DNA from: Asterias amurensis
Lineage: Eukaryota; Echinodermata; Asteroidea; Forcipulatida; Asteriidae
NCBI RefSeq assembly: GCF_032118995.1
Contig: NC_092665.1
Coordinates: forward strand, 3,446,001-3,510,000
Length of the DNA: 64,000 bases
Reading direction: 5' to 3'
Shown here: in pieces, positions 34,283-45,469 of the stretch
Numbering within the stretch: position 1 is the stretch's first letter
How the letters are laid out: each line of letters opens with the position of its first letter
Translations under genes and position numbers: made by a program
The notes under the pieces: model-generated
Database searches by the model: none
Told to the model about the DNA's origin: nothing
The model's input: only the letters and a program-made list of their open reading frames with translations

Positions 34283-36062
34283 ACGAGCGTTGCAAGTAAC
34301 CACACGTTTCAACGCCTTACGAAAGTCAGATTTCATCGTGTAAAGAAACGGATTGAACGCACTGTTAAAATGCGACAAAAACACACAGAAGTTTATCACA
34401 TTCTGGGGAATGTTGTACACACCAAAATATATGAGGGCATCAATGAGAAAGATTGGAACCCAACTTGCAAAGAAAAACAACATGAGAAACGCAAAGAACA
34501 GAGCCGTACGCCATTCGCGTTTAATGCGTCGAAATTCGTTAGCTTTCTGGTCCTGCGAACTTTGGTTCTCTCTAGTGACGTCATTAGTCGACGGCTGTTG
34601 CGTGCGTTGAATACGACCCTCCCTGTCTGGGTTCGACGACAGTTGCGTGCTGCGGAGACGGTTGCCTATGTCATGAACCGCTCTCATTTGTTTAAGCTAT
34701 AGGTAAAACCAGAGAGAATGGTGGTTTCAAATCGATATCACTTTAATAGTAATGGTTAACTGATTGATTTCCTTTGTCAGTACTTATGAAGGGCCACTAA
34801 TTGGTAAAGAGTATTTCATTCATTCTCTGTCTATATAAATAAAGCAATCATTGAAATTGATAGCTGGGTTGTGGGACCATAATTATACAAAGGACGGTGT
34901 ATGTAAACTACACTAATGGTAATTACTCAAAACAATTATTAGCATAAAACATTGGTATTGAGTAATGGGGAGAGGTTGGTAGTAAAAAAACATTTTGAAA
35001 AACGGCTCCCTCTGAAAGGGAGTAGTTTTCGAGAAAGAAATTGTTTTCCACGAATTTGATTTCGAGACCTCAGATTTAGAATTTGAGGTCTCGAAATAAT
35101 CAAGCACCGAAAGCACACAACTTCGTGTGATAAGGGTGTCTTTTCTTTCATTATTATCTCGCAACTTCGATGACCGATTGAGCTCAAATTTTTACAGGTT
35201 TGTTATTGTATGTATAATTATGTTGCAGATACAGCAAGTGAGAAGACTGGAACGATTAGTGGATGAGCTTTCGTATGCGACAACTATATACATGTACGGG
35301 TACCCACAGATGCAATGAAGGGGACAAGATGACCAAGGACATTCTATACAATACAGTTAAGTTACTAATGAATGAAATGAACAATAAACGCAATGGAGCA
35401 AGTTCAACCAACAAACTTTTTTCAAGCTGACTCACCTGTTTTCTTATGATGAGGTAGATTTGGATGTACGCAAAACACATCAGGAAAAATGGCGCCAAGA
35501 TGGCCGCGAAGAAAAGAAATGTCATGTACTGTAGGCTGACAACTTCTAGAAAGTAGCATTGAGGCTGGGAAGGGGGTCCGTTGTGCCAACCAGCCAGCAT
35601 GGGAACTATGAACAAGAAAGCAACAAACCAGGCTAGGAGTGCGCCCGCTACGGCGCGTGACTTTGTGACAACCACGCAGTAACGTAACGGCCTGCTTATG
35701 GAGTAATACCTGTCCAATGTCATTGCCAAAAGAGAAAACACCGACGCCACATCGATCATAACTAATATAGAGAGTAGAAAGAGACAAGCTGGGAAAGATC
35801 GAGGAATTCCTTGTAAGGCGATCAGGATGATTGGAATAGCAATAGCTCCCATGCAGAAATCACTCACAGCGAGCGAAATCAAGTAAATGTTGGAGAGCGT
35901 GTTGCGTAATCGAGGCTCCAGTAAGTAAATTGTGATCACGGTTAAATTGCCGAATATTGCAAAGACAGCGAATACAATCTCGATGACGTAGTAAGATATC
36001 TCAGTTGTCTCAGAGTCAGTGACGTCATCGGCTGCATGAGTGAAGTTTTGCAATGTCGACAT
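34280..36062 (-). CDS. Adenosine-receptor-like class A GPCR, two exons
   Basis: Exons on the minus strand: 36062-35436 and 34696-34280, joined in phase by CAG|GTGAGT and CTATAG to give 347 residues. I start at ATG 36062 (MSTLQNFTH); the frame is open further up but has no ATG. Features: an N-glycosylation site NFT at residue 6, TM1 with IFGN, TM2 LISLAVSDF, a cysteine in PACLF, DRYYSISRPLRY after TM3, FFLMCFAYIQIYLIIRKQ-LKQM entering loop 3, a basic and glutamine-rich loop 3, TM6 FFFASWVP, and TM7 LSHFNSAFNPFLY. The short loop 2, the RKQLKQM join and the TM7 LSH-NSA-NPF pattern resemble adenosine receptors most. The ligand remains unproven. The intron at the loop 3 start holds a TTAA MITE. 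CWxP is SWVP here. Confidence 0.85.
34900..35240. mobile_element. TTAA MITE family 1 copy, reverse, in the GPCR intron
   Basis: It matches 1936-2316 in reverse for about 320 bp, including the central hairpin ATTTCGAGACCTCAGATTTA facing GAGGTCTCGAAAT and the block GACCGATTGAGCTCAAATTT. The outermost inverted ends have decayed. Confidence 0.8.
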
Positions 36063-36420
36063 GATGACGATGAGTAGAGCAAGGTGTCGAAACGTCGAAA
36101 CCAATTAAGAACTCAATCCGCGATGACGATGAGTAGAGCAAGGTGTCGAAACGTCGAAACCAATTAAGAACTCAATCCGCAGTATGGTGAATTGTTAATA
36201 ACGCCGAAACATTAAAAGCTAAAAACCCCGGCTGATTTGCTTTACTTTCCGCCCACAGATAGTTAAAAAGCAGAACAGCTCTTTTCAGACTTGAGAAATC
36301 CGAAAATCTCCTCCGTGGGTATAGGAGATACAAAACAACAGTTCTCTAAAGAACAAAATCTACCTGGCAAGCTGAGATACACACAATGGTGTTACCGCTA
36401 GAGCCCAATATTTATTGATA
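36057..36420 (+). mobile_element. Copy D of the hammerhead-like/histone stem-loop repeat, at the GPCR 5' end
   Basis: It begins ATGATGACGATGAGTAGAGC, then GTGTCGAAACGTCGAAACC, with CAGCTCTTTTCAGACTT at 36276-36292 and ATGGTGTTACCGC at about 36394. The first 59 bp are tandemly doubled (36063-36121 and 36122-36180). The GPCR start codon lies on the opposite strand at the very edge, so the receptor leader comes from this repeat. It is the most diverged of the four copies. Confidence 0.55.
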
Positions 36421-36921
36421 CCTCACCATTAAATGCCTAAAATCCCATATTGAAATTGTTATAATTAAAAGTCAAAGTACGCCTGCCAGACCGTCATCAG
36501 GTTTTCGTACATGAGACACGTTTTGCACACAAAGTTGTTCTTTAATGGATGACGATTTAGTCCATGGTGGGTTTTATTCTGCTAGATTCTTTGGTCTTGT
36601 CAATAAACAATTCGACTTCGAGTTAATGAATCACTGTTTATTTTTTTAAGCACGAGCCGTTCATGGCAACTATAGTGATGTATTTACAGTAGTCCCTTGT
36701 GACATCTTAATTAAAATCAGCCCGCAGAGTTGAGTTGCTCTAGAAAGGAATCAGAGGAACAAAGATGTTATAATTATTTTGACATTAATATTTTTGTTTC
36801 TGGATGGGCTAACTACTGTTGATAACTACTCACTTTGATGAATACATATTTTTTGTTGAATTTCAAGGCTTGAGAACAAGGCCAGAGAACAAGGCCATCA
36901 TATTGTACATTCAAGTGAATT

Positions 36922-37310
36922 TTAAGGAACACGTTGCCTTGGTTGAATCGGACGAGTTGGTCTATAAAAATCGTTTGAAACCGTTTGTTATGAAGTGCAT
37001 ATGGTTAGAAGGACGTTTTAAAAGTAGAATACAACGATCCACACAAATATGCCTCAAAATTGCGTGGTTTTCCTTTGACCTCGTCGACAAACACGGTCGG
37101 CCATTTATGGGAGTCAAATTTTTGACTCCCATGGCCGACCGTGTTAGTTCGCAAAGTAAAACGAAAACCACGCAATTTCGAGGCATATTTGTGTAGATCA
37201 TTGTATTCTACTTTTACAACATCTTTCTAACCATATGCATTTTATAACAAACGGTTACAAACGCTTTTCAAAGACCAACTCGACCGATACAAGGCAACGT
37301 GTTCCTTTAA
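36922..37310. mobile_element. TTAA-flanked fully palindromic MITE, family 3
   Basis: The two halves of about 190 bp are inverse copies: TTAAGGAACACGTTGCCTTG at the left and CAAGGCAACGTGTTCCTTTAA-type sequence at the right. TGCGTGGTTTTCCTTTGACC faces GTAAAACGAAAACCACGCA, and the centre is GACTCCCAT facing ATGGGAGTC. TTAA is at both ends. A half copy is at 32318-32516. Confidence 0.9.
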
Positions 37311-37559
37311 ATACTAATATTGCGGGGGAAAACAGTACCACAGGATAAGTAACACACAGTCGATATAGCATTTGATTCCATGTATGCTTGGAGTATTCAT
37401 ATTAATTTCAAGCAACAGCTAAAAATGTTCTATTTTCAACAATAACTATTTTCATACAATTTCTGATGATTTTGTCGCTACATAATTTTGTTTTCGATTG
37501 ATTGATTGATTGGTTTGTATGAGAAGGCAAATTAAACTAGAAATTGAGAGTTTGTGTAC

Positions 37560-38505
37560 AAACTCAGGGTGTTCGGGTGAATGGTCAAATGAGGTCACGT
37601 TGTGTACAACATTTGTAGAACATTACAAGAGGTTTCATGTAGTGAAAGAATCTTGTACGTAGCGTTTGTGGTTCTCAAGATATGAATTTTTCAATTATTT
37701 ACCGTTTATTTAACGTAATGACGTCATCAATGACGTCATCATTCCAAAAAAGTTGCGGGTTCATCTACTCATGAAGGTTCATGTTTATGATAAGTTTCAA
37801 GTTCATAGTAGTTTAACATTTTGTTCAAAATCGCACGAAGAAAGATGAGGCGAATCCCAGCGTAGTGGAATTTGAATTACGCGCGCCTTCAACGGAGTCT
37901 GCATGTGTATACACAACCCGTAATGCCCACAGCCACGCAGTGCTGTTTTGTCGTAGAGCATGGATACAATGTAGGCCTACATGAACTACACGCACACACA
38001 CCCGCATACCCACAATACAATAGTAGCATTCACATACATGAATGGCGATACTATCTGGTTTCTACACGTAATGAATGGAGGTCAACACAAACGCGCGCTT
38101 TTACGACCATAAGGCAAAATTCAACTGGCATTATGTTTGTGCAAAAGTTTGAGCAGGATAACTGATCTTCAAACTGATATTCAAATTTTGCGAATATGAT
38201 ATATAGTTCTTGAGATATGAACTTTTGAAATTTTGAACTTCCGGTTTCAACCGGAAGTAAAAGTCACATGAGGTCACGTTGTGCACGACTTTTGTAGCTA
38301 ATTACAAGACCTTTTATATGCACCAAATATCTTGTGTGTGGCATTTGTAGTTCTCAAGATATGAACTCTCCAATTTTTAGCGTTTTTTTGAACGTAATGA
38401 CGTCATCAATGACGTCATCAATGACGCCATTGTGTGGCATTTGTAGTTCTCAAGATATGAACTCTCCAATTTTTAGCATTTTTTTGAACGTAATGACGTC
38501 ATCAT
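37560..38505. repeat. Dispersed repeat, copy 1 (CRE-like palindromes)
   Basis: This block is almost identical to 56165-57060 over at least 690 bp. It contains an internal repeat of a shorter module: GAGGTCACGTTGTG, then TTCTCAAGATATGAA, then doubled TGACGTCA palindromes spaced by TCAA, seen near 37720, 38398 and 38496. AACTTCCGGTTTCAACCGGAAG (split here: AACTTCCGG and CCGGAAG around TTTCAA) adds another palindrome at about 38240. The last module (38336-38505) is tandemly doubled. No protein is recognised. Confidence 0.85.
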
Positions 38506-39775
38506 ATATGCGCACACGTATACAATATCGTGAAACAATTCGCGAATATGTGCGCACACTATGCAATGTCGTGAAACAATTCGCGAATATGTGCGCACAC
38601 GTATGCAATGTCGTGAAACAAATCGCGAATATGTGCGCACACGTATGCAATTTCGTGAACCAAATCGTGAATATGTGCGCACACGAGTGCGATTTGTTTT
38701 GCAATGTCGTGAATTTTATTGCATACCATGTTGCATACCATTAGGATGATGTCATAGTTGTGGATAATTTGTTACCGATCTAGGGAGTACTGTGGCGCTA
38801 CAGCAGGCTCCCTCTGTAAAGCATGTGTATACCCAGGAACTTGGCACCAGGTCAAGGACGACCACACGCCTCGCTTGCCTCACAACAAAGACTACTGCTG
38901 CAATGACTACCGCTTATCTCACTGTTGGAAAGAAACCCCCCAGATCACATTTTATTCAAAGGTATGCAACATGGTATGCAATAAAATTCACGACAACGAC
39001 ATCGCAAATAATATTCGCAGACGTGTGCGCACATATTCGCGAATTGTTTCACGACATTGCATACGTGTGCGCACATATTCGCGAATTGTTTCACGACATT
39101 GCATACGTGTGCGCACATATTTGCGAATTGTTTCACGACATTGCATACGTGTGCGCACATATTCGCGAATTGTTTCACGACATTGCATTCGTGTGCGCAC
39201 ATATTTGCGAATTGTTTCACGACATTGCATACGTATGCGCACACGTTTGTGATATGCGATGTCCCTTCAGGGCCACCATATTGTTGTGAGGCAAGCGAGG
39301 CGTGTGGTCGTCCTTGACCTGGTGCCAAGTTCCTGGGTATACACATGCTTTACAGAAGGAGCCTGCTGTAGCGCCACAGTACTCCCTAGATCGGTAACAA
39401 ATTATCCACAACTATGACATCATCCTAATGGTATGCAACATGGTATGCAATAAAATTCACGACATTGCAAAACAAATCGCACTCGTGTGCGCACATATTC
39501 ACGATTTGGTACACGAAATTGCATATGTGTGCGCACATATTCGCGATTTGTTTCACGACATTGCATACGTGTGCGCACATATTCGCGATTTGTTTCACGA
39601 CATTGCATACGTGTGCGCACATATTCGCGAATTGTTTCACGACATTGCATACGTGTGCGCACATATTTGCGAATTGTTTCACGATATTGTATACGTGTGC
39701 GCATATATTCGCGATTTGTTTCACGACATTGCATACGTGTGCGCACACGTTTGCGTTATGCGATGTCCATTCGGG
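38505..39775. repeat. 42-bp satellite in a large inverted array
   Basis: The unit reads GCGAATATGTGCGCACACGT, ATGCAATGTCGTGAAACAAT, TC. About five units run in one direction at 38511-38710. A non-satellite spacer (38745-38890) with GATCTAGGGAGTACTGTGGC follows, then about seven units in the opposite direction (39000-39250), the same spacer inverted (39270-39420), and eight more units (39430-39760). Because 42 is a multiple of three and the unit lacks stops in most frames, long open frames appear on both strands; I do not take them as genes. Confidence 0.9.
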
Positions 39776-40880
39776 GCCACCATAGTTTGGTTATGCCACA
39801 AAATTGGCGTGCAAGATTTCCCCTCCATAAGATTCCCATATGTGTGTGTACAAAAATGCTCTCCCCTTGTGACATTGTAGTAGGCCACTGTTGAGTGACT
39901 TGACTGCCTGGCCTGCTGTATGGCTCTCCACACATAGTAAACACAAGTTTGTTACTCTTCTAGTATTTTCTGGAAGGATCCAGTGCCCGGAATGGATCAA
40001 TGACCGCTGTTAGAGTGTCAGTCCAAGGCAGATGTTTATTGTCCATGCAGTCTGGGGAGGATCAAGCACCCTGTGGAAGGATCAATGACCCCCCCCCCCC
40101 CCCCCCCCTCCCCACAACAACAACCTCACCCCAAGAAAAAAAAACATGCAGTTTAACCTGGATGGGTATGTTGACAAAATATTTATCCACATAAAAGCTT
40201 TAAAAATGCAATACAGAGTGCCAAAAATAACATTGGGCATTAAAAAACAGTGTGACTCACAGTGTGGCAACGATATGCTGTGCATTTTGCTAATCCTTCG
40301 GAGGGTTAAGAAATTTGGAATTTGAAAGAAGTTTTGGTTGAGATAGGCTAAGCAAGTTTCATACACTTTGAGAGTAGATTAGCTTTTTCAATTTGAAATT
40401 GATTTGAATACAAACATGGCCCAGAGTGGGTCTACACATTATTTGCAGATTATTGGTTATTTGTTTTTATACAAAGCACAAAATGAGGTATGTAGCCCAC
40501 TTCCAGTCTATGTGTCAGTGATATAAAGTGAATGATTTCTTTTGGTAAATTTTTCAGTCGTATTCAAATCAGGGTATGGTTTGTTTGACTGCTTTTCAAT
40601 TTTTTGGTAAACTAAGATCTTTTCCGAACAATGTTATTTTAGTGTGTGCTTGAAACAAGTGCTGATGATCACATGACTTTCAAGATTTTAACAGCATTGT
40701 CTAGATTTTTGCCTGTCTTTTTTTTCAGTGAAAAGTAATTTTTTTTAAAATGTCTTCAGTAATGTGATCAGAGGTATTTATTATAGGTTCCCTGTGAGTG
40801 ATATTTAGGTTTTTGCCCGGCATTTTCTGTGAAAAGCATTTTTTTTTCAAAATGTGTTCAATATGAGCTTTATGAAGTGA
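39776..40880. other. Intergenic, no gene; C-rich run
   Basis: A run of about 20 C lies at 40089-40109, followed by CCACAACAACAACC. The rest is AT-rich and featureless. A minor 64-codon frame begins at ATG 40884, just past this stretch, and could be an old upstream part of the Helentron, but I do not recognise it. Confidence 0.5.
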
Positions 40881-41743
40881 AAAATGTCTTTAGGCCCAGA
40901 AATAACTGTTTCTACAAATCAAAGTTTAGAAGTTAATGCTTTTTCGAAAAAATTGGCCGGTATTGTGCCCCTGGTTGATCGTCCTTTCAATCTTGGTCAC
41001 ATCCCCCGTCTAAAAAATAATGGTACTATATGTATTCATGGAGGAGTATTTCCTGATGTGTTTTGCAAAAAAGTGTAGGGTCGTTTTTCATGTCTGGCCA
41101 TGCCAGTCAAGTAACTGAGCAGTCATTGTTAGTTTCTTGAAGGAATTCAAGACGGCTGACTCACTAAAAAGGGACAAGGGGAATCATGCCAGTTTTGTGT
41201 TCAGAAAACAAACTTGATTTTAAGACTTTGGAGTAATGATTGGGAGCACACTTTAATTATTCTGTTCATCACGAGAACTAGCGCCCTCTTTGTGTGGAGT
41301 GGAAAAGAAGGTCGAATTAGTCTGGTGGACATTGCAACTTGTGAACGCCATGTGTGTGTTATGATACGGGACAGAGGCATCAGACTACTGCAGTAAAAAC
41401 GACAAGTAAGGGAGTTGCGGTTGTAGATATAATTTTCTTGTGAATTTTTTGTTATGACAAAAGTACTTTTGAAATGTGTTTGACATGAATATTTTGTAAA
41501 TGGTAAAACTACATAATGAGTGGTCTGAATGTCATGAATGTTGTATAGGTCTTTTTGAAAAGTGTTGTAATTGTAGTATTGTACGTGTGGAGTGTCGCGC
41601 ATCGTTGCCAACACAGTAACACACTGCATTGCTGGTAGTGTTGCGTAGAGCTCAGCCCCAGGTGCGAACAAAAACTTCATCAAGGTCATCTAAAATTTGG
41701 TGTCAATACTGGAAAACAGTGTGTTACAAATACCTTGAGTGCT

Positions 41744-42525
41744 ATGATGTACAGTTGTAATAAAGAATTGGGACAGTGGACAAGCAATGACATGGACTTG
41801 ATATTGAACACTGGCGATGAATTGTATGGTCTTTTATCTAAAAGTTCCACAATCAATGATGACTATTTGTTAGTGAATTACCCAATGAATTGATTTTATT
41901 TAACAAAAGCTATACAATGATCTATCATGAATCAGTAAGTGGGATGTTTGAAGATGATGGAACTTTGTCAGAATTCAACATGATCAGTCTAGATAAAGCT
42001 CTTGAGGAGAGATTGCAGAGATACGATGCATGTTTCATTTGTTTTAATGGAAACACATTTGGTGTGATTGCACGAAATGGAATGTTTTATATTTTTGATT
42101 CACATTCTAGAAATTGCACTGGCTGTCAAGATCAAGAAGGAAAGAGTTTGATGAAATGTGCACCAACTTGGCAAGATGTTTACAGGTATTGTACTCAATT
42201 GGGGCAATCAATGAATTTATCTAATAATGAACAATTCGAAATTACTGGAGTTACCCTGTGTCAAGACAATAATGCTTCTTCAGGTGTCAATGAAAATTGT
42301 GAACTCAAAGACAGTGTTCATGACTGTAGTAATTTGTCAAGTAGAAGTGATATAGAAGAGAACAATCCTCCTCCCCCTTTTATAAATTGTCTTTTCAACT
42401 ATTTCCCTTTTCTAAAATATCCCTCAGAGCCTCAGGTTTCGTGTAGTTTGTCAGGTTTTATGCCGTTAGCCAAATTACGCGATCTAAAATCATTTCCCCT
42501 TCATCCCCCCAAACATTTTTCATAA
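41744..42525 (+). pseudogene. Helentron OTU/cysteine-protease-like ORF, frameshifted
   Basis: The first part, from ATG 41744, reads WTSNDMDLILNTGDELYGLL and continues to NDDYLLVN. After about 41880 the same protein type continues in another frame as ELPNELILFNKSYTMIYHES, then FGVIARNGMFYIFDSHSRNC. The combination of D-x-x-L-x-x-G-D-x-L-Y, LVN-LP and FDSHSRN is what I know from OTU-like or C76-type peptidase ORFs that travel with Helitrons and PIF1-type elements. The C-terminal third (after about 42300) is low in similarity. One single-base shift separates the frames. This would be a deubiquitinase-like accessory protein; its role in transposition is unknown. Confidence 0.7.
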
Positions 42526-43598
42526 TGGCCAAAACTTAGCTTCGTATATTTTTTATTTTTCTTCCTTTCGTGCCGAGTATGTACAATGTCTAGATCTTAC
42601 ATAACTAGTCGTCACACTCATTCTATGCACACTAAGAACAGTGATACTCTTTTTCTCAACGGTTTGTGTCTTTGAGGTTTAGTATAACGTGAGGTATATA
42701 TAGGGCAGTTAGACTTTAGGTCTTACTTATCAAAACAATAATGTGTAACATACTAATACATGTTGTGTGTAACAGTACCATTAACATACACCATGGAGGT
42801 TAGGCATATTTATTGTAGGTCAGTGTGGAGTACACTATTTTGCACAGAGGGGTACACAAGTTTGAGGAGCTTCATTTTTGCAATTGACCATGCACATCTG
42901 AAAGTATCTGAAGAACCAGTAATGATGGACGGGAGGGTAAACTCGGTTACAACTGCTCAAGGACCCATTACAGTAAACATTTCATAAAAGAGTCAGAATA
43001 TACTCCAGAAGATATGGTGTTACAATATAATTGTTGTCCCATTGCACCATTTTCCGTCCCGTCGCACTAAATTTCTGTCCCGTCATGAAAATTTTAAAGT
43101 GTCCTGTATAAACCTGGGGTCCAAAAATATGAAAACACATAAGTTGTTAATCTTCAACACCTCAAAAAATGATACTTTGCAAAGTTTCATTCATATCCAT
43201 TTACTTTATCATAGTAAAAATTTAAAAAAATTATGTCAAAACGCGACGGGACGGAATGCGGACTTGTTTAAAACAAACCCTAGGCAATTCACTGAGAATT
43301 TGAAAAAACCTTAATGCTTAAATCAGTTCCTAAGAACAAGCCAAACAGACTGATCACAAAAAGTTTGATTTGACTAGCTTTGTTTATATCAGAATCAATT
43401 GTGTTAAAATTCCGTCCCGTCGCACTCAGATTGCGCCATTTTTGTCTTTCACGGTGTATATCTTGGAAATAAGACGAGATTCAGCGAAAAAAAATTGCCC
43501 CTAAAAACTCCAATATCTATATGGCTCACACAAAGAAAAAAATAATCAATTCAATGTACAACAAAAAGTTGATTATTTCCAGTTTTGGTTGACAGGTT
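42526..43598. other. Helentron internal non-coding stretch with a TATA-like site and a foreign-looking block
   Basis: GAGGTATATATAGGGCAG at about 42690 could be a TATA box for the downstream Rep-Hel frame. The block 43055-43425 starts near GTCCCGTCGCAC and ends with the same motif (CCGTCCCGTCGCACT, about 43412-43426), with an inverted CGACGGGACGG at 43243. It looks like a small insertion or repeat unit. No host gene was found. Confidence 0.4.
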
Positions 43599-43610
43599 TT
43601 GGATCTGACC

Positions 43611-44150
43611 CATCAAAAGCAAGTATCATACAGATGCACAGTACAGGTACAATTTAATAAGCAACATCAAAAGCAAGTAACATACAGATGCACAGTACAG
43701 GTACAATTTAATAAGCAACATCAAAAGCAAGTAACATACAGATGCACAGTACAGGTACAATTTAATAAGCAACATCAAAAGCAAGTATCATACAGATGCA
43801 CAGTACAGGTACAATTTAATAAGCAACATCAAAAGCAAGTACCATACAGATGCACAGTACAGGTACAATTTAATAAGCAACATCAAAAGCAAGTATCATA
43901 CAAATGTACAGTACAGGCATAATTTGATAAAGAACATTAAACAGAAGTATCACAATAATGCACAGTACAGGTACAATTTAATAAGCAACATCAAAAGCAA
44001 GTACCATACAGATGCACAGTACAGGTACAATTTAATAAGCAACATCAAAAGCAAGTATCATACAAATGTACAGTATAGGCATAATTTGATAAAGAACATT
44101 AAACAGAAGTATCACAATAATGCACAGTACAGGTACAATGTGATAAATGA
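43611..44150 (+). repeat. Ten tandem 54-bp units encoding an 18-residue motif in the Helentron N-terminal region
   Basis: Units begin with CAT(C/T)AAA at 43611, 43665, 43719, 43773, 43827, 43881, 43935, 43989, 44043 and 44097, exactly 54 bp apart. In the frame that leads into the Rep ORF they encode NIKSKYHTDAQYRYNLIS, then variants with KQKYHNN and KRKYHGN. The first five units are nearly identical at the DNA level and some have stops in this frame, so the array has expanded by DNA duplication. K-Y-x-x-x-x-Q-Y-R repeats of this kind precede the Rep domain in several invertebrate Helitrons. Confidence 0.85.
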
Positions 44151-44217
44151 CATTAAAAGAAAATATCATGGAAATGCAATTTTCAAGAAGAAAGTGAAGG
44201 ATTCCATCGTACATAAC

Positions 44218-45464
44218 TGTCACGGAGTGATATAAGTTTTTTAAAGAATTACTTAAGTTTCCTCAGTTTGCTGGCCGTTATGTATAATACAGGAAGAAAC
44301 AAGGTTTTAAATAGTTATGGCCAAAGCGCCGCAATCATGACTTGGCATTTTCTTTTCATTGTGTTGAAGTTCTGTAAAGGTAAGTAAACTTTTGGGGCAG
44401 TTTAAAGGTTCTGATTGGCCAAGAAGGCATCAGACCAATAGTTCTTTTATGTTAAAGGTTTGGCATGCGTGCAAGTCACGAGATCTTACAGCGGGAAGTT
44501 ATTTTGTGTTAATTTAGGGGGAACAGAAATTTAGGTGTGTCACTTTGCATTTTGAGATTCCCGAGGAGAGGACTCTGTCAGCCTCGACGATCGAGTTATT
44601 GAGAACTCCTGTATTTTGCTTATGGGTTATTGAGAGCCCTAAGTATACAGTCATCCAGCCTTAGTTGCTGAGTTTTTGCAAAAGCAGTTTATTCTGGCGA
44701 GTGAGACACACCGAAATTTTGTTGAAGAGATCCGCCACTGTAGAAACCAGGATCGACAAATCGACCTGTAAGTAGCTATTGATAATGTTATTTATTTCAA
44801 AGAGATTGTGTTAATGAAATTCAGTTTTGTTGTATTTAATTGTGGAACTTCTTCTCAATAGAACTGTGATTTACTTTGATTTAATTGTTCGAGGAAGTCG
44901 TGAAAAGAAAGTTTTGTACATAGCATTGATTTGAATTTATGCGTTAAAGATGGAAGTGCGTTGTCGAACTTCCGTAAAGAAAACATTGATCATAAGTTGA
45001 TAATGTGTTATTTTACTTTAAGTTTTGTAAATGTAGATTTGGGTTTATTTGCTTATTGCAGGGTTTTTCCTGCAAGGGTTAAAACACCACACTTGAAGTT
45101 GATGTGCTAAACTGAGGGCTAACAGAAGGCCGGGCAGAGATACGACCCAGTGCCAAAGACTAATCTAAACTTAAAGAATACTCGAAAGACGTGATGGGAG
45201 TGATGTTAAACTAAGAACCGAAAGAGACACACAGAGAGAGCAAGAGAAAATTGTAATATTAACCGGCAACCATTATTGAAAGTCATTGATAGGACAACGT
45301 TTATTTTATTAATTTTGTGAAGACACACTTAATGTAAATTGTAAATAAATCTGTATATTTTCTTGTAAATACAAACTTGTTTCCCTTGCCTTCAATTCTC
45401 TGTTTGCCCAACAACTACCGAAGGTCATGGCCGCCGAGGTCGGGGAAAGACTCGGGGCATGACA
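44218..45464. mobile_element. Solo LTR (LTR retrotransposon fossil) inside the Helentron
   Basis: The element is 1247 bp, starts TGTCACGG and ends GGGGCATGACA, with the TG...CA ends of LTRs. The 5-bp direct repeat ATAAC flanks it at 44213-44217 and 45465-45469, which fits an integrase-made duplication. AATAAA lies near its right end (about 45345). No internal coding region or second LTR is present, so it is the solo product of recombination between LTRs. Ty3/gypsy or BEL origin cannot be decided. It is younger than the Helentron copy it interrupts. Confidence 0.85.
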
Positions 45465-45469
45465 ATAAC

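Noticed and set aside
36062-36104. GPCR start further upstream at a TTG
   Set aside because: The 14 extra codons come from the repeat and begin with TTG; the first ATG gives a normal short receptor N-terminus.
38505-39775. Several 60-165 codon proteins on both strands (repeats of the type VCAHIRELFHDIAY)
   Set aside because: All frames are by-products of a 42-bp satellite whose length is a multiple of three; frames overlap on both strands and have no domain.
38505-39775. CRISPR-like array
   Set aside because: Units are contiguous without unique spacers, in a eukaryotic genome; it is a satellite.
41201-41689. 162-codon minus-strand frame upstream of the OTU-like ORF
   Set aside because: It has no recognisable domain, poor codon character and opposite orientation to the element; taken as chance.
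43599-43922. Frame with HQKQVTYRCTVQVQFNKQ repeats
   Set aside because: This is the wrong frame of the 54-bp array; the frame that leads into Rep gives the K-Y-x-x-x-x-Q-Y-R motif.
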